From Octadecabacter arcticus 238 (lineage in GTDB: Bacteria; Pseudomonadota; Alphaproteobacteria; Rhodobacterales; Rhodobacteraceae): a stretch of DNA of 64,000 nucleotides. The position numbers and the translations under genes are program-made. The stretch lies in assembly GCF_000155735.2 (NCBI RefSeq), contig NC_020908.1, positions 625,001 through 689,000 of the forward strand. The letters run 5' to 3'. Positions 56,554 to 64,000 of this stretch are shown one piece after another (the stretch's first letter is position 1; every line of letters begins with the position of its first letter). The notes beneath the pieces are model-generated. The model made no database searches, was not told where the DNA came from, and saw nothing but the letters and a program-made list of their open reading frames with translations.

Positions 56554-57746
56554 TACTTCTGCGCCTGAATTGACCTGACGATTTTGGGCCTGCGATTCAC
56601 TTCGTCGCATGGCCAAAGGCGGTTCAGTCTGTATTTTGAGTTTATGAGCAAGCAATACAAAACAGTCTCCTTATCCGACGAGCAGCGCATAGCACTTGAA
56701 GCGCTTTGCCGCCGCCGCAAAGTTGACGCCCTTGTTTGGAAACGGGCGCGCGCGTTTCTTCTTTGGGACGCAGGAGAAGACGCCGGAACGGTTTGCCGGA
56801 TTTTGGATATTGGCCCGACAGTTTTGACGGAGTGGCGATTTGCCTTTGCCGGTGCGGGACTATCGTTTTTCGGTCTGAAGGACTACAGCCAGCGTCAGGG
56901 TCATTTGTCCGTCGTGCAAGAGCAGGCGGTGAGAGCCCATTTCACCGCGCAGCCTGCCCGCAATGCCGATGAGGTCTGTGCCTATGTTCTAGCCGAGTGC
57001 GACCAAAACTACAGCACGTCGGGAGCCGCCAAGCTGATGCGCCGCCTGGGGTTCGCGTATAAGAAACCACAATTGCTGCCTGCACAGGCCGATGAAGCCA
57101 AGCAGGCTGCGTTTATTGCCAAATATGAGGCCCTGATGAACGGGTTGGCCGCAGATGAGATGGTTGTCTTTTCGGACGCTGTCCACCCCGAACACCAGAG
57201 CCGCCCCGCCCATGGTTGGTTCCCCAAGGGACAAAAGACGGCCCTGAAGGCGACATCAGGGCGCAAGCGGCTCAACATTCAGGGCGCGCTTGACCTTGAG
57301 ACTTTCCAGTTCACCTTTGTGGAAGGCGAGAAGATCAATGCCCAGACAACCCGACAGATGCTGGAAAAGTTGGAACGCAACAACCAAACCAAGACGGCCA
57401 TCCACGTCTTTGTCGACAATGCCCGCTATCATCATGCCAAGATACTACAGCCATGGCTGGACAGCCCAGAACGTCGGGTGAAGTTGCATTTCTTGCCAGC
57501 ATATGCCCCGCACCTCAACCCGATCGAGCGTCTTTGGGGTGTTATGCACAAATGGGTCACCCACAATCGGCACTATGCAACGTTCAACCAATTCACAGAG
57601 GCCATTTTCGACTTCTTCCGCAAGACCCTGCCAGAAAAATGGCCAGAGTTCCGCGACACCGTCACCGACAACTTCCGCGTCATATCGCTCAAGGAATACA
57701 AAGTGATTTGAGGGGAAAACCTCAGGTCAATTCAGGCGCGGGAGTA
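56554..57746 (+). mobile_element. IS630 family element, copy 1
   Basis: A 1193-base element. The left end TACTTCTGCGCCTGAATTGA and the right end read back TACTCCCGCGCCTGAATTGA are inverted repeats. TA is present on both sides, the usual target of IS630. It interrupts the MarR-type gene. Confidence 0.9.
56644..57711 (+). CDS. IS630 family transposase, copy 1
   Basis: A 355-residue transposase with an N-terminal winged helix (RARAFLLWDAGEDAGTVCRI) and the DDE core: D in VVFSDAVHPEHQSRPAHGWF, D in IHVFVDNARYHHAKILQ, and E in APHLNPIERLWGVMHKW. ATG 56644 (MSKQYKTVSLSDEQRIALEA). Intact. It differs from copy 2 at only a residue or so (Trp instead of Leu in AFLLWDAGED). Confidence 0.92.
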   Translation: MSKQYKTVSLSDEQRIALEALCRRRKVDALVWKRARAFLLWDAGEDAGTVCRILDIGPTVLTEWRFAFAGAGLSFFGLKDYSQRQGHLSVVQEQAVRAHFTAQPARNADEVCAYVLAECDQNYSTSGAAKLMRRLGFAYKKPQLLPAQADEAKQAAFIAKYEALMNGLAADEMVVFSDAVHPEHQSRPAHGWFPKGQKTALKATSGRKRLNIQGALDLETFQFTFVEGEKINAQTTRQMLEKLERNNQTKTAIHVFVDNARYHHAKILQPWLDSPERRVKLHFLPAYAPHLNPIERLWGVMHKWVTHNRHYATFNQFTEAIFDFFRKTLPEKWPEFRDTVTDNFRVISLKEYKVI

Positions 57747-58074
57747 TAGCAATGTCAGTTACAACCTAAAAAAATTGGTTGAGATGGACTACATGCACCA
57801 CCAGCGATGTGAGATTGACCGCCGATCCGTGCGTGTTCGTCTGACAGAGCAAGGCCGCGCGGTCCGCGATGTGGTGGTGCGCTTGTTTGAGGGCCACGCG
57901 ACAGGGCTGCAAGCCAAGGGCGTTATAGATATGAACAGTTTGGATGAAATTGCGGCGGCCTTGCGTCGCGTGGAACGCTATTGGACCGATCAGATCCGCT
58001 ATATCTACTAGTTAAGTCCCGTGTGGTTGCCTAAGTCCTTTATGTATTGTATTCATTGCGCTTTTAGATGACGC

Positions 58075-58118
58075 TGACACTAAGATGGACACTATTTAGG
58101 ACACTACGATGGACACTA
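58075..58118 (+). repeat. four GACACTA repeats at 12-base spacing over the integrase start
   Basis: TGACACTA at 58075 and GGACACTA at 58087, 58099 and 58111 are spaced exactly 12 bases apart; the last includes the second codon of the integrase. They may be arm-type binding sites or an operator. Confidence 0.6.
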
Positions 58119-58712
58119 TCCGGAACTATCCAGCCTCTACTTTGAGCTTAATAAAGGGCAAGTGGTATGTTTCTGTGACGGTTCCTGTGGGTCTGCGGCC
58201 AGCATTCAATAATCGCATCCAAGTCAGAGTCAGCACTGGAACAAGTGACAGGTCAGAAGCTGCTAGGCGCCAACATCAAAAAGTAGAAGGTATCTATGAG
58301 CAGTTTGACGGTGCTAGACCGAATAAACTTAAGGAAGCTCTGAAAGCGTTCGCCGCAGTCTCTACGCCAACAGAATTATTGCCTCAAATTTTTCCCAGTG
58401 TAGCAGATTGGCTTGAAACAGAAGACTTAGACCTTGAGGCGTATGTTTCCCAACACTTAGACGCAGTAGAGTTGCAGGCAAGGCAGTGGGAGGTCACTGA
58501 GATTGGACCCAAGTTCGACGCTGCCCAGAAGTTTCTGAAAACACTAGAGAAAGCAGAGATTCTAGAAACAAAAGCTCCAGCCGTCCCAAAATTCATGGAT
58601 GTAGCTCAGGTTTGGATGAATAAGGGCGATTTGGCGGGTTCTCTGTTGTCGAACACGAGACTCGCAGTCAGCGAATTTGATGGCCTTTGCCCAAACCTTT
58701 TGATTGATAGTA

Positions 58713-59905
58713 TACTCCCGCGCCTGAATTGACCTGAGGTTTTCCCCTCAAATCACTTTGTATTCCTTGAGCGATATGACGCGGAAGTTGTCGGTGACGG
58801 TGTCGCGGAACTCTGGCCATTTTTCTGGCAGGGTCTTGCGGAAGAAGTCGAAAATGGCCTCTGTGAATTGGTTGAACGTTGCATAGTGCCGATTGTGGGT
58901 GACCCATTTGTGCATAACACCCCAAAGACGCTCGATCGGGTTGAGGTGCGGGGCATATGCTGGCAAGAAATGCAACTTCACCCGACGTTCTGGGCTGTCC
59001 AGCCATGGCTGTAGTATCTTGGCATGATGATAGCGGGCATTGTCGACAAAGACGTGGATGGCCGTCTTGGTTTGGTTGTTGCGTTCCAACTTTTCCAGCA
59101 TCTGTCGGGTTGTCTGGGCATTGATCTTCTCGCCTTCCACAAAGGTGAACTGGAAAGTCTCAAGGTCAAGCGCGCCCTGAATGTTGAGCCGCTTGCGCCC
59201 TGATGTCGCCTTCAGGGCCGTCTTTTGTCCCTTGGGGAACCAACCATGGGCGGGGCGGCTCTGGTGTTCGGGGTGGACAGCGTCCGAAAAGACAACCATC
59301 TCATCTGCGGCCAACCCGTTCATCAGGGCCTCATATTTGGCAATAAACGCAGCCTGCTTGGCTTCATCGGCCTGTGCAGGCAGCAATTGTGGTTTCTTAT
59401 ACGCGAACCCCAGGCGGCGCATCAGCTTGGCGGCTCCCGACGTGCTGTAGTTTTGGTCGCACTCGGCTAGAACATAGGCACAGACCTCATCGGCATTGCG
59501 GGCAGGCTGCGCGGTGAAATGGGCTCTCACCGCCTGCTCTTGCACGACGGACAAATGACCCTGACGCTGGCTGTAGTCCTTCAGACCGAAAAACGATAGT
59601 CCCGCACCGGCAAAGGCAAATCGCCACTCCGTCAAAACTGTCGGGCCAATATCCAAAATCCGGCAAACCGTTCCGGCGTCTTCTCCTGCGTCCAAAAGAA
59701 GAAACGCGCGCGCCCGTTTCCAAACAAGGGCGTCAACTTTGCGGCGGCGGCAAAGCGCTTCAAGTGCTATGCGCTGCTCGTCGGATAAGGAGACTGTTTT
59801 GTATTGCTTGCTCATAAACTCAAAATACAGACTGAACCGCCTTTGGCCATGCGACGAAGTGAATCGCAGGCCCAAAATCGTCAGGTCAATTCAGGCGCAG
59901 GAGTA
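58713..59905 (-). mobile_element. IS630 family element, copy 2 (inverted)
   Basis: A 1193-base copy of the element at 56554, in opposite orientation, with TA on both sides (58711-58712 and 59906-59907). It interrupts the integrase gene. Confidence 0.92.
58748..59815 (-). CDS. IS630 family transposase, copy 2
   Basis: A 355-residue DDE transposase virtually identical to copy 1 (AFLLLDAGED in place of AFLLWDAGED). All catalytic residues are present and the frame is intact. Confidence 0.92.
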   Translation of the reverse strand: MSKQYKTVSLSDEQRIALEALCRRRKVDALVWKRARAFLLLDAGEDAGTVCRILDIGPTVLTEWRFAFAGAGLSFFGLKDYSQRQGHLSVVQEQAVRAHFTAQPARNADEVCAYVLAECDQNYSTSGAAKLMRRLGFAYKKPQLLPAQADEAKQAAFIAKYEALMNGLAADEMVVFSDAVHPEHQSRPAHGWFPKGQKTALKATSGRKRLNIQGALDLETFQFTFVEGEKINAQTTRQMLEKLERNNQTKTAIHVFVDNARYHHAKILQPWLDSPERRVKLHFLPAYAPHLNPIERLWGVMHKWVTHNRHYATFNQFTEAIFDFFRKTLPEKWPEFRDTVTDNFRVISLKEYKVI

Positions 59906-60492
59906 TATAAGGAAAATTCATCTCTATGACTACGCTGATTGGCTGGTAGAACAGGGCTTTGCAAATAATACTATTAAGGGGCGTATGAGCCGTCTCTCAA
60001 AGGTATTCCTTCAAGCAGAAAAAAAGGGACATATCGACCATAGTCCGACTGTAGGTTTGAATCTTCGTGGCTACGGGGGCGGCGTTGAGCATTGGAAACC
60101 ATTTACGAAGCCGCAACTGACCCAAATCTTTGCGCAAGACATTCCATCCAGAGAATACTTGTTAATGGCTACTCTTATCACAACAGGTATGCGTCTTGAT
60201 GAGGCGGCATTGTTAGAATGGCAGGATTACAAAGTAGAAGGTGACATCGCATATTTTGACCTGACTCGGGCCGACATGAAGATAAAGACTCTTGGTTCAA
60301 GACGTAAGGTACCAGTGGTGCCAGTGTTGCGTAAGATGTTGCGACCTTCAGATGGTAGAATCTTTGATTACAAACTGAACGCGCAAGGGAAGACTTCATC
60401 AGCCTCAATTTTATGCATGGAATATATTAGGAACATCACCGAAGACCCTCATCTTGTGAATCATAGTTAACGCGGCACCTTGAAAGACTTGC

Positions 60493-61879
60493 GAGTTATT
60501 GTCACATCTGGTGTTTGAGTATTGTTGGTCATGCGGTGATCTGGTCGGGGTTTGTGGTTTCGATTCCGTCTTTGAACGTGACGCCTGTGATGACTTTTGC
60601 GAGGTAGTCAAAGCCGCGTAGCTTCCTCCAATTTTGCTCAGCACATTGCCCCAGTTTGAACATCATGTGCAGCATGCCATCGCGTGACAGGCAGCCCTTT
60701 GAACGCTTGGTACGATGCCGGATCGTCGCGAAGGCCGATTCAATTGGATTGCTAGTGCGGATGCTTTGCCAATGCTGCGCCGGGAAGTCGAAGAATGCCA
60801 TGAGTTCCTCACGATCTTTTTGCAGGCATAGTGTGGCCTTGGGGTATTTGGGTTCGTAGGTTTTGATGAACAGATCGAACGCCTTTTCTGCATCGACTTT
60901 GGTCTCGGCCTGCCAGATGTCGTGCAGCGCGGCCTTGGCTTTTGGCTGAGACAGCTTGGGTAAACAATTGAGCACGTTCATCGTTTTGTGTTGCCAACAG
61001 CGTTGATGGCGGGTCTCAGGATAGACTTCGTCCATGGCCGCCCAAAACCCCATGGCACCGTCCCCGATGGTCAGTTTGGGCGCATTCATGCCTCGGCTTT
61101 TGAGGTTAAGCAGAACCTCGCGCCAGCTCTGCGTGGACTCGCGCACCCCATCCTCAATTGCCAGAAATCGCTTCTTGCCACGGGCAGTTACCCCAATAAT
61201 AACAAGGGCACAGAGCTTGTCATCCTCGCCCCGAAGGCCGCTGTGAACGCCGTCGGCCCAGATATAGACGATGGGCTCGTCATCTAACTCAGCGCCTTTC
61301 CAAGCCTCGTATTCATTGGCCCAATCGCGTTTTAAACGCGAAACCGTATTAGCCGACAAGCCAACGGCATCTGGGCCCAGAAGAACCTTGAGGGCGGGAG
61401 CCATCTCGCCGCTGGAGATCCCTTTGAGGTAAAGCCATGGCAAGGCCGCTTCCAGCGTCTTCGTGCGGCGCACATAGGGCGGCACCAGGGCAGACCGGAA
61501 TGTCACCGGTGTGCCGTCCTTGGACCGAACCTTTGGAATGCGCACGCTCACAGGGCCAATGCCCGTTTGAAACGGGCGGGCCGGATGATGTCCATTACGC
61601 ACGACTGCCGCGTGACCGGCATCGGTGCGTAAGCCGGTAAATTGCGCCAAATAACTGACAAGCTCAGCCTCAACTGCTGTCGCGATCAATTGTTGTGCTC
61701 CCGTTTTCAGCAACTCCGTCAACGCGTCCGTCATCTCGTCTCGACGCGCAAAATCAACAATGTTAGTAGTTCCCATGGTGGTGTATCTCCTTTGGTTGGG
61801 CTGCTGTCTTCCAACAACAATTCAACCAGATACGCCGCCAACCTTCAAACCACTCAAACACCAGATTCAGTCATAGCTC
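60493..61879 (-). mobile_element. IS256 family element, copy 1
   Basis: A 1387-base element. Ends GAGTTATTGTCACATCTGG at 60493 and GAGCTATGACTGAATCTGG read back from 61879 are imperfect inverted repeats. The 11-base GAAAGACTTGC occurs just outside both ends, within the integrase gene; this includes the 8-9 bp duplication usual for IS256. Confidence 0.88.
60529..61776 (-). CDS. IS256 family (mutator-type) transposase, copy 1
   Basis: A 415-residue transposase: TAVEAELVSYLAQFTGL near the start, the first Asp in YIWADGVHSGLRGEDD, the second in LTIGDGAMGFWAAMDEV followed by the WQHKTMNVL (RCWQH) signature, and the Glu in SNPIESAFATIRHRTKRSKG. Intact frame. It differs from copies 2 and 3 by Thr for Ala before IGDGAMG. 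Confidence 0.92.
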   Translation of the reverse strand: MGTTNIVDFARRDEMTDALTELLKTGAQQLIATAVEAELVSYLAQFTGLRTDAGHAAVVRNGHHPARPFQTGIGPVSVRIPKVRSKDGTPVTFRSALVPPYVRRTKTLEAALPWLYLKGISSGEMAPALKVLLGPDAVGLSANTVSRLKRDWANEYEAWKGAELDDEPIVYIWADGVHSGLRGEDDKLCALVIIGVTARGKKRFLAIEDGVRESTQSWREVLLNLKSRGMNAPKLTIGDGAMGFWAAMDEVYPETRHQRCWQHKTMNVLNCLPKLSQPKAKAALHDIWQAETKVDAEKAFDLFIKTYEPKYPKATLCLQKDREELMAFFDFPAQHWQSIRTSNPIESAFATIRHRTKRSKGCLSRDGMLHMMFKLGQCAEQNWRKLRGFDYLAKVITGVTFKDGIETTNPDQITA

Positions 61880-62129
61880 GAAAGACTTGCTGCGTGACGC
61901 TGGAGCACCCGCTGAAGTAAACAATTATATTACGGGTCATTCGTCAGGTGATGTAGCTGGGACTTATGGTAAGGGGCCGAGCCTTGAGGTCAGGTATGAT
62001 TGGCTTTCGAAGGTAGGCCATCAGTGGTTAGAGCCTTCTTAGGGGGCGATTCGGCGCCGCACAGCGACCTCAGTGCATTTAACCACCCAGTGGCAGCAAA
62101 TCGACACAGAGATCACCTAACAGCCTATT

Positions 62130-62176
62130 TGCGCTGGGCTTCAGGTGTCTAATCCTACAAAGCCCAGCGCATTTTT
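62130..62176 (+). terminator. intrinsic terminator downstream of the integrase
   Basis: TGCGCTGGGCTT pairs with AAGCCCAGCGCA over 12 bp with an 18-base loop, followed by TTTTT. It lies 88 bases after the integrase stop, just before IS256 copy 2. Confidence 0.8.
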
Positions 62177-62195
62177 ACTTGTCATACTCGATCTG

Positions 62196-63582
62196 GAGCT
62201 ATGACTGAATCTGGTGTTTGAGTGGTTTGAAGGTTGGCGGCGTATCTGGTTGAATTGTTGTTGGAAGACAGCAGCCCAACCAAAGGAGATACACCACCAT
62301 GGGAACTACTAACATTGTTGATTTTGCGCGTCGAGACGAGATGACGGACGCGTTGACGGAGTTGCTGAAAACGGGAGCACAACAATTGATCGCGACAGCA
62401 GTTGAGGCTGAGCTTGTCAGTTATTTGGCGCAATTTACCGGCTTACGCACCGATGCCGGTCACGCGGCAGTCGTGCGTAATGGACATCATCCGGCCCGCC
62501 CGTTTCAAACGGGCATTGGCCCTGTGAGCGTGCGCATTCCAAAGGTTCGGTCCAAGGACGGCACACCGGTGACATTCCGGTCTGCCCTGGTGCCGCCCTA
62601 TGTGCGTCGCACGAAGACGCTGGAAGCGGCCTTGCCATGGCTTTACCTCAAAGGGATCTCCAGCGGCGAGATGGCTCCCGCCCTCAAGGTTCTTCTGGGC
62701 CCAGATGCCGTTGGCTTGTCGGCTAATACGGTTTCGCGTTTAAAACGCGATTGGGCCAATGAATACGAGGCTTGGAAAGGCGCTGAGTTAGATGACGAGC
62801 CCATCGTCTATATCTGGGCCGACGGCGTTCACAGCGGCCTTCGGGGCGAGGATGACAAGCTCTGTGCCCTTGTTATTATTGGGGTAACTGCCCGTGGCAA
62901 GAAGCGATTTCTGGCAATTGAGGATGGGGTGCGCGAGTCCACGCAGAGCTGGCGCGAGGTTCTGCTTAACCTCAAAAGCCGAGGCATGAATGCGCCCAAA
63001 CTGGCCATCGGGGACGGTGCCATGGGGTTTTGGGCGGCCATGGACGAAGTCTATCCTGAGACCCGCCATCAACGCTGTTGGCAACACAAAACGATGAACG
63101 TGCTCAATTGTTTACCCAAGCTGTCTCAGCCAAAAGCCAAGGCCGCGCTGCACGACATCTGGCAGGCCGAGACCAAAGTCGATGCAGAAAAGGCGTTCGA
63201 TCTGTTCATCAAAACCTACGAACCCAAATATCCCAAGGCCACACTATGCCTGCAAAAAGATCGTGAGGAACTCATGGCATTCTTCGACTTCCCGGCGCAG
63301 CATTGGCAAAGCATCCGCACTAGCAATCCAATTGAATCGGCCTTCGCGACGATCCGGCATCGTACCAAGCGTTCAAAGGGCTGCCTGTCACGCGATGGCA
63401 TGCTGCACATGATGTTCAAACTGGGGCAATGTGCTGAGCAAAATTGGAGGAAGCTACGCGGCTTTGACTACCTCGCAAAAGTCATCACAGGCGTCACGTT
63501 CAAAGACGGAATCGAAACCACAAACCCCGACCAGATCACCGCATGACCAACAATACTCAAACACCAGATTTGACAATAACTC
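62196..63582 (+). mobile_element. IS256 family element, copy 2 (inverted relative to copy 1)
   Basis: A 1387-base copy with the same two ends as copy 1, opposite orientation. Its right end is joined directly to the internal part of a third copy; no duplication flanks it. Confidence 0.9.
62299..63546 (+). CDS. IS256 family transposase, copy 2
   Basis: A 415-residue transposase, nearly identical to copy 1, with Ala before IGDGAMG. All DDE and RCWQH features are intact. ATG 62299 follows AAAGGAGA. Confidence 0.92.
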   Translation: MGTTNIVDFARRDEMTDALTELLKTGAQQLIATAVEAELVSYLAQFTGLRTDAGHAAVVRNGHHPARPFQTGIGPVSVRIPKVRSKDGTPVTFRSALVPPYVRRTKTLEAALPWLYLKGISSGEMAPALKVLLGPDAVGLSANTVSRLKRDWANEYEAWKGAELDDEPIVYIWADGVHSGLRGEDDKLCALVIIGVTARGKKRFLAIEDGVRESTQSWREVLLNLKSRGMNAPKLAIGDGAMGFWAAMDEVYPETRHQRCWQHKTMNVLNCLPKLSQPKAKAALHDIWQAETKVDAEKAFDLFIKTYEPKYPKATLCLQKDREELMAFFDFPAQHWQSIRTSNPIESAFATIRHRTKRSKGCLSRDGMLHMMFKLGQCAEQNWRKLRGFDYLAKVITGVTFKDGIETTNPDQITA

Positions 63583-64000
63583 GCGGCGAGATGGCTCCCG
63601 CCCTCAAGGTTCTTCTGGGCCCAGATGCCGTTGGCTTGTCGGCTAATACGGTTTCGCGTTTAAAACGCGATTGGGCCAATGAATACGAGGCTTGGAAAGG
63701 CGCTGAGTTAGATGACGAGCCCATCGTCTATATCTGGGCCGACGGCGTTCACAGCGGCCTTCGGGGCGAGGATGACAAGCTCTGTGCCCTTGTTATTATT
63801 GGGGTAACTGCCCGTGGCAAGAAGCGATTTCTGGCAATTGAGGATGGGGTGCGCGAGTCCACGCAGAGCTGGCGCGAGGTTCTGCTTAACCTCAAAAGCC
63901 GAGGCATGAATGCGCCCAAACTGGCCATCGGGGACGGTGCCATGGGGTTTTGGGCGGCCATGGACGAAGTCTATCCTGAGACCCGCCATCAACGCTGTTG
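63583..64000 (+). mobile_element. IS256 family element, copy 3, 5'-truncated, runs off the window
   Basis: It begins with GCGGCGAGATGGCTCCC, which corresponds to position 62663 within copy 2, so the first 467 bases of the element are missing. The transposase frame (GEMAPALKVLLGPDAVGLSA, then YIWADGVHSGL) continues to the window edge without a stop. Sequence equals copy 2 at the Ala position. Confidence 0.9.

Larger units (their letters stand above)
56301..58011 (+). pseudogene. MarR-type winged-helix regulator (LdtR-like) split by IS630
   Basis: The 5' part (56301-56553) encodes VERLHRLLLDVIKDEFERVG and GDNEVTAGELKSRGYYQG. The 3' part (57749-58011) resumes SNVSYNLKKLVEMDYMHHQR then DRRSVRVRLTEQGRAVRD, the wing and dimer helices. 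Taking out the IS630 element and one TA gives a continuous 171-residue frame. The cut is inside the recognition helix, so both halves are non-functional. The sequence resembles LdtR-type regulators of alphaproteobacteria. Confidence 0.85.
58109..62042 (+). pseudogene. tyrosine recombinase (phage/island integrase) broken by IS630, TAA and IS256
   Basis: Part 1 (58109-58712) has an N-terminal SAM-like domain. Part 2 (59908-60492) holds VEQGFANNTIKGRMSRLSKV and the catalytic Arg in LITTGMRLDEAALLEWQDYK. An in-frame TAA follows at 60468 (HLVNHS stop RGTLKD). Part 3 (61891-62042) reads LLRDAGAPAEVNNYITGHSS and GDVAGTYGKG with the catalytic His and Tyr. Removing both elements with their duplications gives one frame except for the TAA. 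An integrase here implies a former genomic island. Confidence 0.85.

Overview
The window looks like the chromosome of an alphaproteobacterium of the Roseobacter group (Rhodobacteraceae). The evidence is an aa3-type CtaD, a PpkA/Ppx-HdaA-AI-2E gene order, a short ProS, LolCD, an NsrR-like Rrf2 regulator, and a DUF1127 gene followed by hairpins with CCUCCUCCC loops (the CcsR or cuckoo RNA arrangement known from Rhodobacterales). The load of insertion sequences and fresh pseudogenes resembles Octadecabacter-type genomes; that placement is inference.

Layout. 0-4.6 kb: the end of a methylmalonyl-CoA mutase gene, then a tightly overlapping run of VOC, GNAT, TerB/DnaJ and endonuclease/phosphatase genes. 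4.6-11.2 kb: a nonsense-mutated small exported protein, then (minus strand) fasciclin, AI-2E, hdaA, ppk1 and ppx. 11.3-16.4 kb: proS, lolC/E, lolD, an Ldh-family dehydrogenase and a DUF3047 protein. 16.4-19.2 kb: a putative zinc-protease lipoprotein, an IS1111-type IS110 element next to an FNR-like box, a cytochrome c lipoprotein and a 43-residue basic protein. 19.5-25.8 kb: a stop-interrupted HEPN/AbiU2-like gene, parE, an epimerase, a UbiH-type hydroxylase, a HAD nucleotidase and a GntR regulator. 25.8-29.2 kb: a glycosyltransferase broken by two joined IS481-like copies. 29.3-38.8 kb: carA, yqeY, an EamA transporter, DUF2244, a DUF2306 gene split by IS30, ctaD, and an NsrR / small membrane protein / truncated haemoglobin module, then lipB. 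39.5-42.7 kb: tRNA-Leu, remnants of island regulators, and a graveyard of IS5, IS3, IS21 and IS66 pieces. 42.7-56.2 kb: mostly core genes (DUF2848, a PxpC-like protein, DUF1127 with its sRNAs, ilvC with two Lrp regulators, aminotransferases, MATE, sdhE) with one IS66 insertion. 56.3-64 kb: a MarR-type regulator and a tyrosine integrase, each cut by an IS630 copy, then two and a bit IS256 copies.

The most unusual signal is a 36-40 nt insertion with conserved ends and a central hairpin whose stem sequence differs in every copy but remains perfectly self-complementary. It is seen four times, always inside transposase genes: three copies in one IS30 at 33.0-33.8 kb and one in an IS5 at 40.4 kb. 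Removing them restores the transposase reading frames across every insertion. They could be a minute mobile element, or inserts skipped at the RNA or translation level.

Several apparent host genes carry a single in-frame stop with homologous-looking frame beyond it (4782, 19988, 46261), as do IS30, IS481-like, IS66 and integrase genes. This suggests recent, ongoing gene decay alongside heavy IS activity.
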